A DNA stretch of 64,000 nucleotides. Source: JAPHSX01 sp041554195 (GTDB lineage Bacteria > Pseudomonadota > Gammaproteobacteria > Thiohalomonadales > Thiohalomonadaceae). Position numbers and translations under genes: made by a program. Shown one piece after another: positions 49,693-58,418 of this stretch. The DNA lies in assembly GCA_041554195.1 (NCBI GenBank), contig JBFFMJ010000004.1, positions 186,001 to 250,000 on the forward strand. Direction: 5' to 3'. The notes beneath the pieces were generated by a model, which searched no databases, had not been told where the DNA came from, and was given only the letters and a program-made list of their open reading frames with translations. Positions within the stretch are counted from its first letter, which is position 1. Each line of letters opens with the position of its first letter.

Positions 49693-49834
49693 GGAGGGGA
49701 TTCTAGCAGATGGCCGAAGGCGGCTCTAAAGAAAAAGACGGCTCAGTTGCGGCTGCTGCGGTCTTTTGCATCATCCGGTTAACCGTCCATTATGAAGTTG
49801 CGATGATTTTTAGCAACCTTTACAGCCTAGCCAG

Positions 49835-49863
49835 TTTACCCGGAGGGAGTCAAACTCTATAAT
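49835..49863 (+). promoter_or_regulatory. Sigma70 promoter for guaB
   Basis: TTTACC (49835-49840), 17-nt spacer, perfect TATAAT (49858-49863), about 38 nt before the guaB ATG. The leader is short. Confidence 0.8.
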
Positions 49864-49901
49864 GGTGGGTTCATATAGACTTAGCGCGGATACCAAACAT
49901 C

Positions 49902-51362
49902 ATGAGAATCGCCCAGGAAGCCCTTACATTTGACGACGTACTGCTGGTACCGGCCCACTCCAACGTGCTGCCCAAGGATGTGAATCTCTCCACTCAGCTC
50001 ACCCGTGGTATCACTCTCAATATCCCCATTCTCTCGGCGGCGATGGATACCGTGACCGAGCATCGCCTGGCGATTGCCCTGGCCCAGGAGGGCGGCATTG
50101 GTATTATCCACAAGAACATGACCGTTGAGGAGCAGGCGCGTCAGGTGCGCATGGTGAAGAAGTTCGAGAGCGGCGTGATTAAGGATCCCATCACCGTGCC
50201 GCCGACGATAACCATCGGTCAGTTGATCGAGTTGACCCGTGCTGAGAATATCTCCGGTGTGCCGGTGGTCGATGGCGAAGACCTGGTCGGTATCGTCACC
50301 AGCCGCGATGTGCGCTTTGAGACCCACTACGATGATGCGGTCTCCACCATCATGACCCCCAAGGAGAAGCTAGTCACGGTTAAGGAGGGCACCGACCGCG
50401 AGACCGTTCAGGCCCTGTTGCACGAGCACCGCATCGAGAAGGTGCTGGTGGTGGATGACAACTTCCGCCTGCGCGGCATGGTGACTGTAAAAGATATTCA
50501 AAAGGCCACCGACAAACCCAACGCCTGTAAAGATGAGAATGGCAGCCTGCGTGTCGGCGCGGCGGTAGGTGTGGGTGCTGGCACCGATGAGCGTATCGAG
50601 GCCCTCTACAATGCGGGCGTTGACGTGGTGGTGGTCGATACCGCCCACGGTCACTCACAGGGTGTGCTGGATCGAGTAGCCTGGGTGAAGAAGAACTTCC
50701 CTGGCCTGCAGGTGATTGGCGGCAACATCGCTACCGCTGCTGCAGCCCTGGCGCTGGTTGAGGCGGGAGCGGATGCGGTTAAGGTCGGCATCGGCCCCGG
50801 TTCTATCTGTACCACCCGCATCGTCGCCGGTGTGGGTGTGCCACAGATCACCGCCATCTCCAACGTCTCTGAGGCACTGGAGGGAACCGGTATACCGGTG
50901 ATCGCCGATGGGGGTATCCGCTTCTCCGGTGACATGGCCAAGGCGATCGTCGCCGGTGGCTCGACCATTATGGTCGGCTCGATGCTGGCCGGTACCGAAG
51001 AGGCTCCCGGTGAGGTCGAGCTGTTCCAGGGGCGCTCCTACAAGTCGTACCGCGGCATGGGTTCACTCGGTGCCATGGGTGGCTCGCAGGGCTCTTCGGA
51101 TCGCTACTTCCAGGAGAGCACCGAGGCGGACAAGCTGGTACCCGAGGGTATCGAAGGTCGCGTCCCCTTCAAGGGTTCAATGCAGCCGGTGATTCACCAA
51201 CTGCTCGGCGGCTTGCGCTCCTCCATGGGTTACATGGGCTGTGCCAACATCGAGGAAATGCGCACCAAGCCTGAGTTTGTGCGTATTACCAACTCCGGTC
51301 TGTCTGAGTCGCATGTACATGATGTGCAGATCACCAAGGAAGCGCCCAACTATCGCGTTTAG
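49902..51362 (+). CDS. guaB: Inosine-5'-monophosphate dehydrogenase
   Basis: GuaB oxidises IMP to XMP with NAD, the first committed step of GMP synthesis. The 486-residue protein is a TIM barrel with two CBS domains inserted (about 92-205), the catalytic Cys303 in GPGSICTTRIVAGVG, and the flap element YRGMGSLGAM. guaA, usually next, is 5.4 kb downstream. Confidence 0.98.
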   Translation: MRIAQEALTFDDVLLVPAHSNVLPKDVNLSTQLTRGITLNIPILSAAMDTVTEHRLAIALAQEGGIGIIHKNMTVEEQARQVRMVKKFESGVIKDPITVPPTITIGQLIELTRAENISGVPVVDGEDLVGIVTSRDVRFETHYDDAVSTIMTPKEKLVTVKEGTDRETVQALLHEHRIEKVLVVDDNFRLRGMVTVKDIQKATDKPNACKDENGSLRVGAAVGVGAGTDERIEALYNAGVDVVVVDTAHGHSQGVLDRVAWVKKNFPGLQVIGGNIATAAAALALVEAGADAVKVGIGPGSICTTRIVAGVGVPQITAISNVSEALEGTGIPVIADGGIRFSGDMAKAIVAGGSTIMVGSMLAGTEEAPGEVELFQGRSYKSYRGMGSLGAMGGSQGSSDRYFQESTEADKLVPEGIEGRVPFKGSMQPVIHQLLGGLRSSMGYMGCANIEEMRTKPEFVRITNSGLSESHVHDVQITKEAPNYRV

Positions 51363-51384
51363 TCTTGCGCTAGTGCGAATAACA

Positions 51385-51409
51385 GAAGGCCCCTCAACGG
51401 GGACTTTTT
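51385..51409 (+). terminator. Terminator after guaB
   Basis: AAGGCCCC and GGGGACTT form an imperfect stem with a short loop (TCAAC) and T-run. It cleanly separates guaB from the converging MCP-like gene. Confidence 0.75.
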
Positions 51410-51441
51410 GTTGTCTGGATGTTTTCGACGGTGAAGCGGGC

Positions 51442-52947
51442 TCAGCTCGCTTCGGCCTCTTTTGGTTGCGTGGTATGAAAGCGCTGCACCTCGGCGCTGA
51501 GTAGCTTCGACAGGTAGAGTAGTTCATCGCTGGCGCTGGTAATGAGATTGCTGGTAAAGGCGGCCTGGTTCTCCAGGGTGGTGATCTCATCGATATCGCG
51601 GCTGATGGTTTGCAGCACCTCTTTTTCGATCTCGATAGTATGCAATATTTTCTGTGTACAGCTGTCGATAGATTCCGAGAGCTGGCGAATCATGAGTTGT
51701 GGTCGTTCGGCACTTTGCAGGGCGCGTTGTTGACCGCCAAGTTCGGTGGCAGCAAACTCAATGCTATTGGCGGCCTCGGTGCTGAAGTACTGAAGCCGTG
51801 AGATGGCACTGCCATATGCCGCTGTGTCGCCCGATTTTTTGTTGTCACCCTGAGGCTCATTGTGGATCTTTTCCAGCTGTAGTTTGGCGCTGGTGATGTG
51901 TTCATCAAGAGTAAGGCTGATCTGCCGGATCTGCTGCATCAGCTCGGTGTCATCATGCGAATGTTGCTCCAGCTCGCCTGCGGAACGTGCGATCGACTGG
52001 GCATTCTCGGTGAGCGTTTGCAGCGTCTCGGCCATCTTGCGAATGGCATTGTTGAGATGAAATATTTCATGCTGTTGCAGGCCGATCTCATCATGCGATT
52101 CGCGAACCTCGTATGACAGCCTTTCCACATGCTCTGACACCAGGGTCACCGTTTGCGTGGTCTTACCCAGATTCATATCCAGTGTGCTGATCAGGGCGTT
52201 GAAGTCGTGTGCCAGCCTGCCCACCTCGGTATTATTCTCACCGTGCAGCTTGGCCGAGAGATCGCCCTCGGTACGCACACGCTGGATCAGACTGCGCATC
52301 TCTTCCAGTAACTTCAGCGGCCCCATTACGCCACGGTAGAGCATGATCAGAAAGAGGATGCCGACGCTAAAGATCACCATGCCCATGATGATCATGGATT
52401 TAAAAGTCTCGTCACGCATCCTGCCGGAGTAGGCAGTGACATCTTCGATAAGGCGGTGGACATCGCCAAACAGGCGGTTGGTCATCGTTGTGACCTTGCC
52501 GAGGATGACCATCGCGTCGGGGTTATCGAAATGGAGTTTTTCCGGTGTCTGCATCACCTGTTCGACGGTGATCTGTAACTGCTTGGCGCTCTGTTCTAGC
52601 TGCACAATGCGCGAATGAAACAGCATATCTTTGCCGTGATGCGCGTGCAGACTGGAGAATGTATGAATAATATCGGCCAGCTGCCGCTGGCTCCGCTCTA
52701 TCTGTGGCAGTGCACCATCGGTAAAGAATATTTCGGTGAAGGTGGATTTGAAACTATAGAGTTTGGTGCTGGTAAAGTGAACCGAATGCTCAAACTCATG
52801 ATACTTCTCCAGTTGCTGATAACCGAGAAAAAAGTTGCCGTTAAGGATGATACGTAGAGTAATGAGAGAGGCGCTGATAATGACGATTTTGTACTTTATT
52901 GACAGGTTAGCCCAGAAAGTCGTTGGCGAAAAGCGAGTGTTTTTCAT
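51442..52947 (-). CDS. HAMP-domain MCP-like membrane sensor without canonical signalling hairpin
   Basis: The 501-residue protein has two membrane segments (about 20-40 and 188-209) framing a helical periplasmic sensor region (about 45-185), followed by a HAMP domain (RGVMGPLKLLEEMRS to FNALI) and a long coiled-coil cytoplasmic part with repeated Leu/Ile heptads. The highly conserved chemoreceptor tip sequence that binds CheW/CheA is absent. It may therefore signal through other partners, and no che genes are nearby. It lies on the opposite strand between guaB and the rhodanese-like gene. Confidence 0.8.
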   Translation of the reverse strand: MKNTRFSPTTFWANLSIKYKIVIISASLITLRIILNGNFFLGYQQLEKYHEFEHSVHFTSTKLYSFKSTFTEIFFTDGALPQIERSQRQLADIIHTFSSLHAHHGKDMLFHSRIVQLEQSAKQLQITVEQVMQTPEKLHFDNPDAMVILGKVTTMTNRLFGDVHRLIEDVTAYSGRMRDETFKSMIIMGMVIFSVGILFLIMLYRGVMGPLKLLEEMRSLIQRVRTEGDLSAKLHGENNTEVGRLAHDFNALISTLDMNLGKTTQTVTLVSEHVERLSYEVRESHDEIGLQQHEIFHLNNAIRKMAETLQTLTENAQSIARSAGELEQHSHDDTELMQQIRQISLTLDEHITSAKLQLEKIHNEPQGDNKKSGDTAAYGSAISRLQYFSTEAANSIEFAATELGGQQRALQSAERPQLMIRQLSESIDSCTQKILHTIEIEKEVLQTISRDIDEITTLENQAAFTSNLITSASDELLYLSKLLSAEVQRFHTTQPKEAEAS

Positions 52948-52965
52948 AAGCGGTGTCCGGACTGA

Positions 52966-53430
52966 TTAATATTCAAGTTGGTGTCCTGCTGCTAGCCATG
53001 CCTGTACGCCACCGCGAAACCAGTGAACCTGAGTATAACCCGCGGCGATGGCCGCCTCGGCGGCACGGTATGACTTCCAACCGGTGGTGCCGTGGCTGTA
53101 AAAGATGAGAATACTTTTTTTATTATCGGGCAGGCTGTTGAGGTTGATGTGGGATGCATCCGCTTTATCCGCGAGATTATCTTTATGATAGTTCAGGTGA
53201 TATTCCATTGAGCGGGCACCGGGCAGGTGTCCCTTGCCGTAGTTAAAGGGGCTGCGGCAGTCGGCAAGGTAACTATCGCCCTGCTCGATTAACAGGCGAA
53301 CCTCTTCGGCAGCGATGACAAAGCCACCGGATATTGTCAGGGGGGTTTCAGGTTGTTGATCGGCGGCATGCGCCGTGCCCAGTGTGATCCCTGCACATAA
53401 AACTATCCATGAGAAAATGGCTGTCCTCAT
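52966..53430 (-). CDS. Periplasmic rhodanese-like protein with Ser in place of catalytic Cys
   Basis: The 154-residue precursor has a signal peptide (1-22) and one rhodanese domain (DCRSPFNYGKGHLPGA, LIFYSHGTTGWKSY, FRGGVQAWLAAGH). In the active-site loop where rhodaneses have Cys, the codon at 53095-53097 gives Ser112 (FYSHGTTGWKSY), so it cannot form a persulfide there. Cys58 is retained elsewhere. It may act as a binding or regulatory domain, or use another residue. It lies just downstream of the MCP-like gene's start, in the same direction. Confidence 0.85.
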   Translation of the reverse strand: MRTAIFSWIVLCAGITLGTAHAADQQPETPLTISGGFVIAAEEVRLLIEQGDSYLADCRSPFNYGKGHLPGARSMEYHLNYHKDNLADKADASHINLNSLPDNKKSILIFYSHGTTGWKSYRAAEAAIAAGYTQVHWFRGGVQAWLAAGHQLEY

Positions 53431-53608
53431 GCGGCACCTGTTTTGATGGTGTTAGTTGGCGGGAGAGGGTGAGGTATGCCGTTTTGCGTCACTGCAAAAC
53501 TGAGCGTTACTACGCCCTCTCCATGTAGTTATTATTATTTAACATTTGTTAAATATTTTGTACTGACTATAACCAGCGCCGCTTTCTATGGCAAGAGAAT
53601 ACCAGGGT

Positions 53609-54589
53609 TTACCCTATGCTGGTCGCGCGCAACACGGCCCGTAAGGGGGCAGGATGCCCCTCAATGGTTTTGCTCGGGTCGTTTGGATCCAGATAGTCGG
53701 CTAGCGACTCGAAGTGCATCCACTCGGTGCGTCGTTGCTCAGCGGTGGTGGTGGGACTGACATCGATGATTTTCACATCACTGTAGCCCGCATCGTCCAG
53801 CCACTGGGCCATGGTGGCGGGTGAGGGCAGGGTATGCACATTCTTCATCTTGGCGTAGCGCCCCTGGGGGTGTAGTAGTTCGCCGGGACCGCCCTCGATC
53901 ACCAGCCCCTCCAGCACCAGCTCGCCGCCGGGCCTGAGGTGCTGTTTGAGTGCCTGCAGGTGCTCCATGTGATCGCGGCGGTGGTAGATCACCCCCATCG
54001 AGAACACCACGTCAAAGGCATGGTTGCCCTCAGGGCACTCCTCCAGTTTCAGCGGCAATATATGCATCGGCTGCTCGCCGATGAAGTGGCGCATCGCCGC
54101 ATACTGCATCACATAGCCAATGGTCGGGTCGATGCCGATCACCCGCTCGGCCCCGGCCCCGAGCATGCGCCAGCCGTAGTAACCGTTGCCACTGCCCACA
54201 TCCAGCACGCGCTTGCTGCGAAGGTCGAGTGCCTGTTCGAGGCGCGCCCACTTCCAGTCCGAGTGCCACTCGGTATCCAGATGGATGCCGCAGGGGCAGA
54301 AGGGACCTTTGCGCCAGGGGTGGAAGGCCGTCAGGGTCTCGCTGATCGCCGCCAGCTGGGCCTCGCTGAAGTTTTCATCACCAGTGATGCGGATGCATGG
54401 TGCGCTGAGATCGACCGTGCGCTGTTCAATGGCTGGCAGCGCCTCAAGTGCCGCCTGCCAGCGTGGCAGATCACCGTGGCTGCTCAGTCGCTCCTCGCTG
54501 AGTTGCGGCACCGACTCCAGCCAGTGGGCGAGGGGGGAGTGTTGCATCCACGCAAATAGCTGCGGGTATCCAAGGGCATCGAAGGTCAT
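53609..54589 (-). CDS. cmoB: tRNA 5-carboxymethoxyuridine methyltransferase CmoB
   Basis: CmoB transfers carboxymethyl from carboxy-SAM to 5-hydroxyuridine-34 of tRNA. The 326-residue protein has CGIHLDTEWHSDWKW, SAM-site VLDVGSGNGYYGWRMLGAGA, and the conserved FDVVFSMGVIYHRRDHMEHL. It follows cmoA by 4 nt, and together they finish cmo5U34 in wobble tRNAs. Confidence 0.96.
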   Translation of the reverse strand: MTFDALGYPQLFAWMQHSPLAHWLESVPQLSEERLSSHGDLPRWQAALEALPAIEQRTVDLSAPCIRITGDENFSEAQLAAISETLTAFHPWRKGPFCPCGIHLDTEWHSDWKWARLEQALDLRSKRVLDVGSGNGYYGWRMLGAGAERVIGIDPTIGYVMQYAAMRHFIGEQPMHILPLKLEECPEGNHAFDVVFSMGVIYHRRDHMEHLQALKQHLRPGGELVLEGLVIEGGPGELLHPQGRYAKMKNVHTLPSPATMAQWLDDAGYSDVKIIDVSPTTTAEQRRTEWMHFESLADYLDPNDPSKTIEGHPAPLRAVLRATSIG

Positions 54590-54593
54590 GGGG

Positions 54594-55340
54594 TTACTTT
54601 TTTACGGCAGCGATGGAGGCAAAGTTAAAGGCCTGAAACCAGGGTTCTATTTGGGTAAACCCAGCCTCTTTCAGGCGGAGTTGGTGTTGCTCCAGGGTGT
54701 CGGGCACCAGCACCTCCTCCAGTGCCGCCCGCTTCTGGCTAATCTCCATCTCCGAGTAGCCGTTGGCCCGCTTGAAGGCGAGGTGGAGCTGCTCCTGAAA
54801 TTGCTGTCGCTCATCATCTTCAAAGTGCAGCTTCTCCGAGAGGATCAATACGCCGCCGGGAAGCATGCCTGCGCAAATCTTCTGTAGCAGGCTCAGCCGC
54901 TCATCCTTGGGCAGGAACTGCAGGGTGAAGTTGAGCACTACTACCGAGGCGTTGTGGATCGCCACATCGCGAATGTCGGCGCATTGCAGTTCAACCGGGG
55001 TGGACTCCAGGTCGTGGGCAATGTTCTCACGACAGCGCTCGACCATGGAGGCGGAGTTATCGACGGCGATAATGCGACAGCCCGGCTGCTGAATACGGCG
55101 GCGTAGCGACAGGGTGGCCGCGCCGAGTGAGCAGCCCAGGTCGTAGAGCTGGCTGTCGGCCTGGGCGTACTGCTCTGCAAACAGACCGAGCAGGGCGATG
55201 ATCTCGCTATAGCCCGGCACTGAGCGACGGATCATGTCGGGAAAGACGGCGGCGACGCGCTCATCAAAGGCGAAGTCGACGATCATCGCCTGCTCGGAGG
55301 CGTAGATACTGTCGCGGCTGTGGGGGGCTGGCGGTTTCAT
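54594..55340 (-). CDS. cmoA: Carboxy-SAM synthase CmoA
   Basis: CmoA makes carboxy-S-adenosylmethionine from SAM and prephenate, the donor for CmoB. From the ATG at 55340 the protein is 248 residues, starting MKPPAPHSRDSIYASEQ. SAM-binding features are YDLGCSLGAATLSLR and VDNSASMVERC, followed by VVLNFTLQFL. A longer open frame upstream runs into nfo and is not conserved. Confidence 0.96.
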   Translation of the reverse strand: MKPPAPHSRDSIYASEQAMIVDFAFDERVAAVFPDMIRRSVPGYSEIIALLGLFAEQYAQADSQLYDLGCSLGAATLSLRRRIQQPGCRIIAVDNSASMVERCRENIAHDLESTPVELQCADIRDVAIHNASVVVLNFTLQFLPKDERLSLLQKICAGMLPGGVLILSEKLHFEDDERQQFQEQLHLAFKRANGYSEMEISQKRAALEEVLVPDTLEQHQLRLKEAGFTQIEPWFQAFNFASIAAVKK

Positions 55341-55368
55341 GGTGGCGTATTTTACGCCAAAGTGGCGC

Positions 55369-56211
55369 TCACTTCTGCATCGAATAGAGCAGGGCGATCT
55401 CCTCGGCCCAGAGGCTGTCGTCGATGGTCTCCAGCACCATTGGGATATTATCGAAGCGCGCATCGTTCATCAGGTAGCGAAAGCACTCCAGCCCGATCTT
55501 GCCCTTGCCCAGACTGTCGTGTCGATCCACCCGTGAGCCCAGCTCGGGCTTGGAGTCGTTGAGGTGCATGCCATGAAGGTAGCTGAAGCCGACGATGCGC
55601 TCGAACTCGGCAAAGGTTTCGTTGCAGGCCTCAGCGGTGCGCAGGTCGTAACCGGCGGTGAAGGTGTGGCAGGTGTCGAGGCAGACGCCGACACGGCTCT
55701 TGTCCTCCACCTTGTCGATGATGTGGGCCAGGTGTTCGAAGCTGTAGCCAAGGGTGGTGCCCTGACCGGCGGTATTCTCAATGACCGCGGTGACACCGGA
55801 ACTCTGATCGAGCGCCCAGTTAATGGAGTCAGCGACAACGTCGAGGCTCTGTTCTTCACTGATCTTGTTGAGATGAGCCCCTGGATGGAAATTAAGCAGG
55901 GGGAGCCCCAGCTGCTCGCAACGCTGTATCTCATCGAGGAAGGCGTTGCGTGATTTTTGCAGCGGCTCCGCTTCGGCATGACCGAGATTGATGAGGTAGC
56001 TGTCGTGCGGCAGCACCTGCTCAGGGGCGATGCCTACCTTCTGCAGGTTTGCCTTGAATGCCTCAATGCTCTTTTCGGTGAGCGGCTTGGCTACCCACTG
56101 GCGTTGATTCTTGGTAAACAGGGCGAAGGCCTTTGCGCCGATCTTTTGTGCATTCAGCGGGGCGTTTTCAACGCCACCCGCGGCACTAACGTGTGCTCCA
56201 ACATACTTCAT
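55369..56211 (-). CDS. nfo: Endonuclease IV
   Basis: Nfo cleaves abasic sites in base-excision repair, using three zinc ions. The 280-residue TIM-barrel protein has YVGAHVSAAGGVENAP, FHPGAHLNK, IENTAGQG, GVCLDTCHTFTAGYD and HLNDSKPELGSRVDRH, covering the zinc ligands. Length is normal. Confidence 0.97.
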   Translation of the reverse strand: MKYVGAHVSAAGGVENAPLNAQKIGAKAFALFTKNQRQWVAKPLTEKSIEAFKANLQKVGIAPEQVLPHDSYLINLGHAEAEPLQKSRNAFLDEIQRCEQLGLPLLNFHPGAHLNKISEEQSLDVVADSINWALDQSSGVTAVIENTAGQGTTLGYSFEHLAHIIDKVEDKSRVGVCLDTCHTFTAGYDLRTAEACNETFAEFERIVGFSYLHGMHLNDSKPELGSRVDRHDSLGKGKIGLECFRYLMNDARFDNIPMVLETIDDSLWAEEIALLYSMQK

Positions 56212-56297
56212 TTGCTACGATCCTGAATCATTGAATAGTGTATTTTGTGGCGATGATAACAGTCAGCCTGTTGGCTGTCCTGAACGAGAGGTGATCG

Positions 56298-56708
56298 ATG
56301 TACGCAAGCGTAGAATGGCAGGGCAAGATGGCCTTCAGCGGCAAGGCTGAGGGGGAGACAACCGTGGCGCTGGATGCCCCGCCGTCTGTGGGCGGCGAGG
56401 GGAACGGCTTTCGCCCCAAGGAGCTGCTGCTGAACGGCCTGGCCGGCTGCACCGCGATGGATGTGATCGCCATCCTGCGCAAGATGAAGTGCGAGCCGGA
56501 GGCCTTTCGCGTCGAGGTGACTGCCACCGAGACCGTGGAGCATCCGAAGGTCTTCACCGCCTTTCACCTTAAGTATATCGTCAGGGGAGCGGTACCCGTG
56601 GAGAAGCTGGAGAAGGCCATCAACCTCTCACAGGAGCGCTATTGTGGCGTTACCGTAATGTACCGCAGCTTCGCTGAGGTGACTCACGAGTATCTGATCG
56701 AGTCCTAA
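56298..56708 (+). CDS. OsmC-family peroxidase-like protein
   Basis: OsmC/YhfA proteins reduce organic peroxides. The 136-residue protein has the two catalytic Cys: Cys51 in NGLAGCTAMD and Cys116 in ERYCGVTVMY, with the usual helix between. The upstream partner reductant is unknown. It lies between nfo and guaA and has GAGGT upstream of the ATG. Confidence 0.93.
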   Translation: MYASVEWQGKMAFSGKAEGETTVALDAPPSVGGEGNGFRPKELLLNGLAGCTAMDVIAILRKMKCEPEAFRVEVTATETVEHPKVFTAFHLKYIVRGAVPVEKLEKAINLSQERYCGVTVMYRSFAEVTHEYLIES

Positions 56709-56753
56709 CTCTTGAGTAGTGACTTGCGACTAACGACGAGCGGCCATTGCCTG

Positions 56754-56759
56754 TATAAT
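56754..56759 (+). promoter_or_regulatory. Candidate -10 element for guaA
   Basis: A perfect TATAAT about 33 nt before the guaA ATG; a convincing -35 is not visible at normal spacing, so an activator or extended contacts may be needed. Confidence 0.4.
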
Positions 56760-56791
56760 TCCACTTTTTTGACGGCTCCCGAGATCCCACC

Positions 56792-58369
56792 ATGTCCACA
56801 GATATCCATGCCCAGCGTATCCTGATCCTCGATTTTGGCTCCCAGTACACCCAGCTTATCGCGCGGCGTGTGCGCGAGGCCGGGGTCTACTGTGAGCTGC
56901 ATGCCTACGATATGGAGGAGGCCGACATCCGCGCCTTTGGCGCCAATGGCATTATCCTCTCCGGTGGTCCCGAGTCGACCACCGCCTCCGATGCCCCGGT
57001 GGCCCCACCCTGCGTGTTTGAGATGGCGGTGCCGGTGCTGGGCATCTGCTACGGCATGCAGACCATGACGATGCAGCTCGGCGGCAAGGTAGAGAACGCC
57101 GACCACCATGAGTACGGCTATGCCCAGGTGCGCGCCCGCGGCCACACCGCGCTGCTCAAGGACATTGAGGATCACACCTCTGAGGAGGGCTATGGCCTGC
57201 TGGACGTGTGGATGAGCCACGGCGATCGGGTGGTCGAGATGGCCCCCGGCTTTAAGCTGATGGCCTCGACCGATTCGGCCCCGGTGGCCGGTATCGCCGA
57301 TGAAGAACGCCAGTTCTATGGTGTACAGTTCCACCCGGAGGTGACCCACACCCAGCAGGGACAGCGCATTATCGAGCGTTTCGTCCACACCATCTGCGGC
57401 TGTGAGGGTCTTTGGACCTCCGACAACATCGTCACCAGTTCCATCGCCACCATCCGCGAGCAGGTGGGTGAGGAGGAGGTGATCCTCGGCCTCTCTGGCG
57501 GAGTCGACTCCTCCGTGGTCGCCGCCCTGCTGCACAAGGCGATCGGCAAACAGCTCACCTGCGTCTTCGTCGATAACGGCCTGCTGCGCCACAGGGAGGG
57601 CGATCAGGTGATGGCCACCTTCGCCGAGCATATGGGGGTGAAGGTGATCCGTGTCGATGCCGAGCAGCGCTTCCTCGATGCCCTGAAAGGTGAGAACGAC
57701 CCGGAGGCCAAGCGCAAGATCATCGGCAACCTCTTCGTCGAGATCTTCGAGGAGGAGTCGAAAAAACTGAGCAATGCCAAGTGGCTGGCCCAGGGCACCA
57801 TCTACCCCGATGTGATCGAGTCGGCCGGGGCCAAGTCCGGCAAGGCCCACCTCATCAAATCACACCACAACGTCGGCGGCCTGCCTGACTGGATGGAACT
57901 CAAACTGTGCGAGCCGTTGCGTGAGCTGTTCAAGGACGAGGTGCGCAAGCTCGGCGTCGAACTCGGCCTGCCCTACGATATGGTCTACCGCCACCCCTTC
58001 CCCGGACCGGGTCTGGGTGTACGTATCCTCGGTGAGGTAAAGAAGGAGTACGCCGACATCCTGCGTCTGGCCGACCACATCTTTATTGAAGAGCTGTTTA
58101 AGCATGACCTTTACCACAAGACCTCGCAGGCCTTCACCGTGTTCCTGCCGGTCAAGTCCGTGGGTGTCACCGGCGATGGCCGTCGTTATCAATATGTCGT
58201 CGCGCTACGTGCTGTCGAGACCATCGACTTTATGACCGCCCGCTGGGCACACCTGCCGTATGACTTCCTGGATCATGTCTGTCGGCGGATTGTTAACGAG
58301 GTATCGGGGATATCGCGGGTGGTTTATGACATCACCGGGAAGCCGCCGGGGACGATTGAGTGGGAATAA
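56792..58369 (+). CDS. guaA: GMP synthase (glutamine-hydrolysing)
   Basis: GuaA aminates XMP to GMP. The 525-residue protein has a class I glutamine amidotransferase domain (LDFGSQYTQLIARRVRE, GICYGMQTM with the nucleophile Cys, FHPEVTHT) and an N-type ATP pyrophosphatase domain (LGLSGGVDSSVVAALL), followed by the dimerisation domain ending in PPGTIEWE. Length is normal. Confidence 0.98.
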   Translation: MSTDIHAQRILILDFGSQYTQLIARRVREAGVYCELHAYDMEEADIRAFGANGIILSGGPESTTASDAPVAPPCVFEMAVPVLGICYGMQTMTMQLGGKVENADHHEYGYAQVRARGHTALLKDIEDHTSEEGYGLLDVWMSHGDRVVEMAPGFKLMASTDSAPVAGIADEERQFYGVQFHPEVTHTQQGQRIIERFVHTICGCEGLWTSDNIVTSSIATIREQVGEEEVILGLSGGVDSSVVAALLHKAIGKQLTCVFVDNGLLRHREGDQVMATFAEHMGVKVIRVDAEQRFLDALKGENDPEAKRKIIGNLFVEIFEEESKKLSNAKWLAQGTIYPDVIESAGAKSGKAHLIKSHHNVGGLPDWMELKLCEPLRELFKDEVRKLGVELGLPYDMVYRHPFPGPGLGVRILGEVKKEYADILRLADHIFIEELFKHDLYHKTSQAFTVFLPVKSVGVTGDGRRYQYVVALRAVETIDFMTARWAHLPYDFLDHVCRRIVNEVSGISRVVYDITGKPPGTIEWE

Positions 58370-58373
58370 ACTG

Positions 58374-58399
58374 AAAAGCGACCGAAAGGTCGCTTTTTT
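58374..58399 (+). terminator. Rho-independent terminator after guaA
   Basis: AAAAGCGACC and GGTCGCTTTT form a stem with GAAA loop followed by T-run. Confidence 0.93.
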
Positions 58400-58418
58400 G
58401 TGAGGTATGGAGAGCCCT

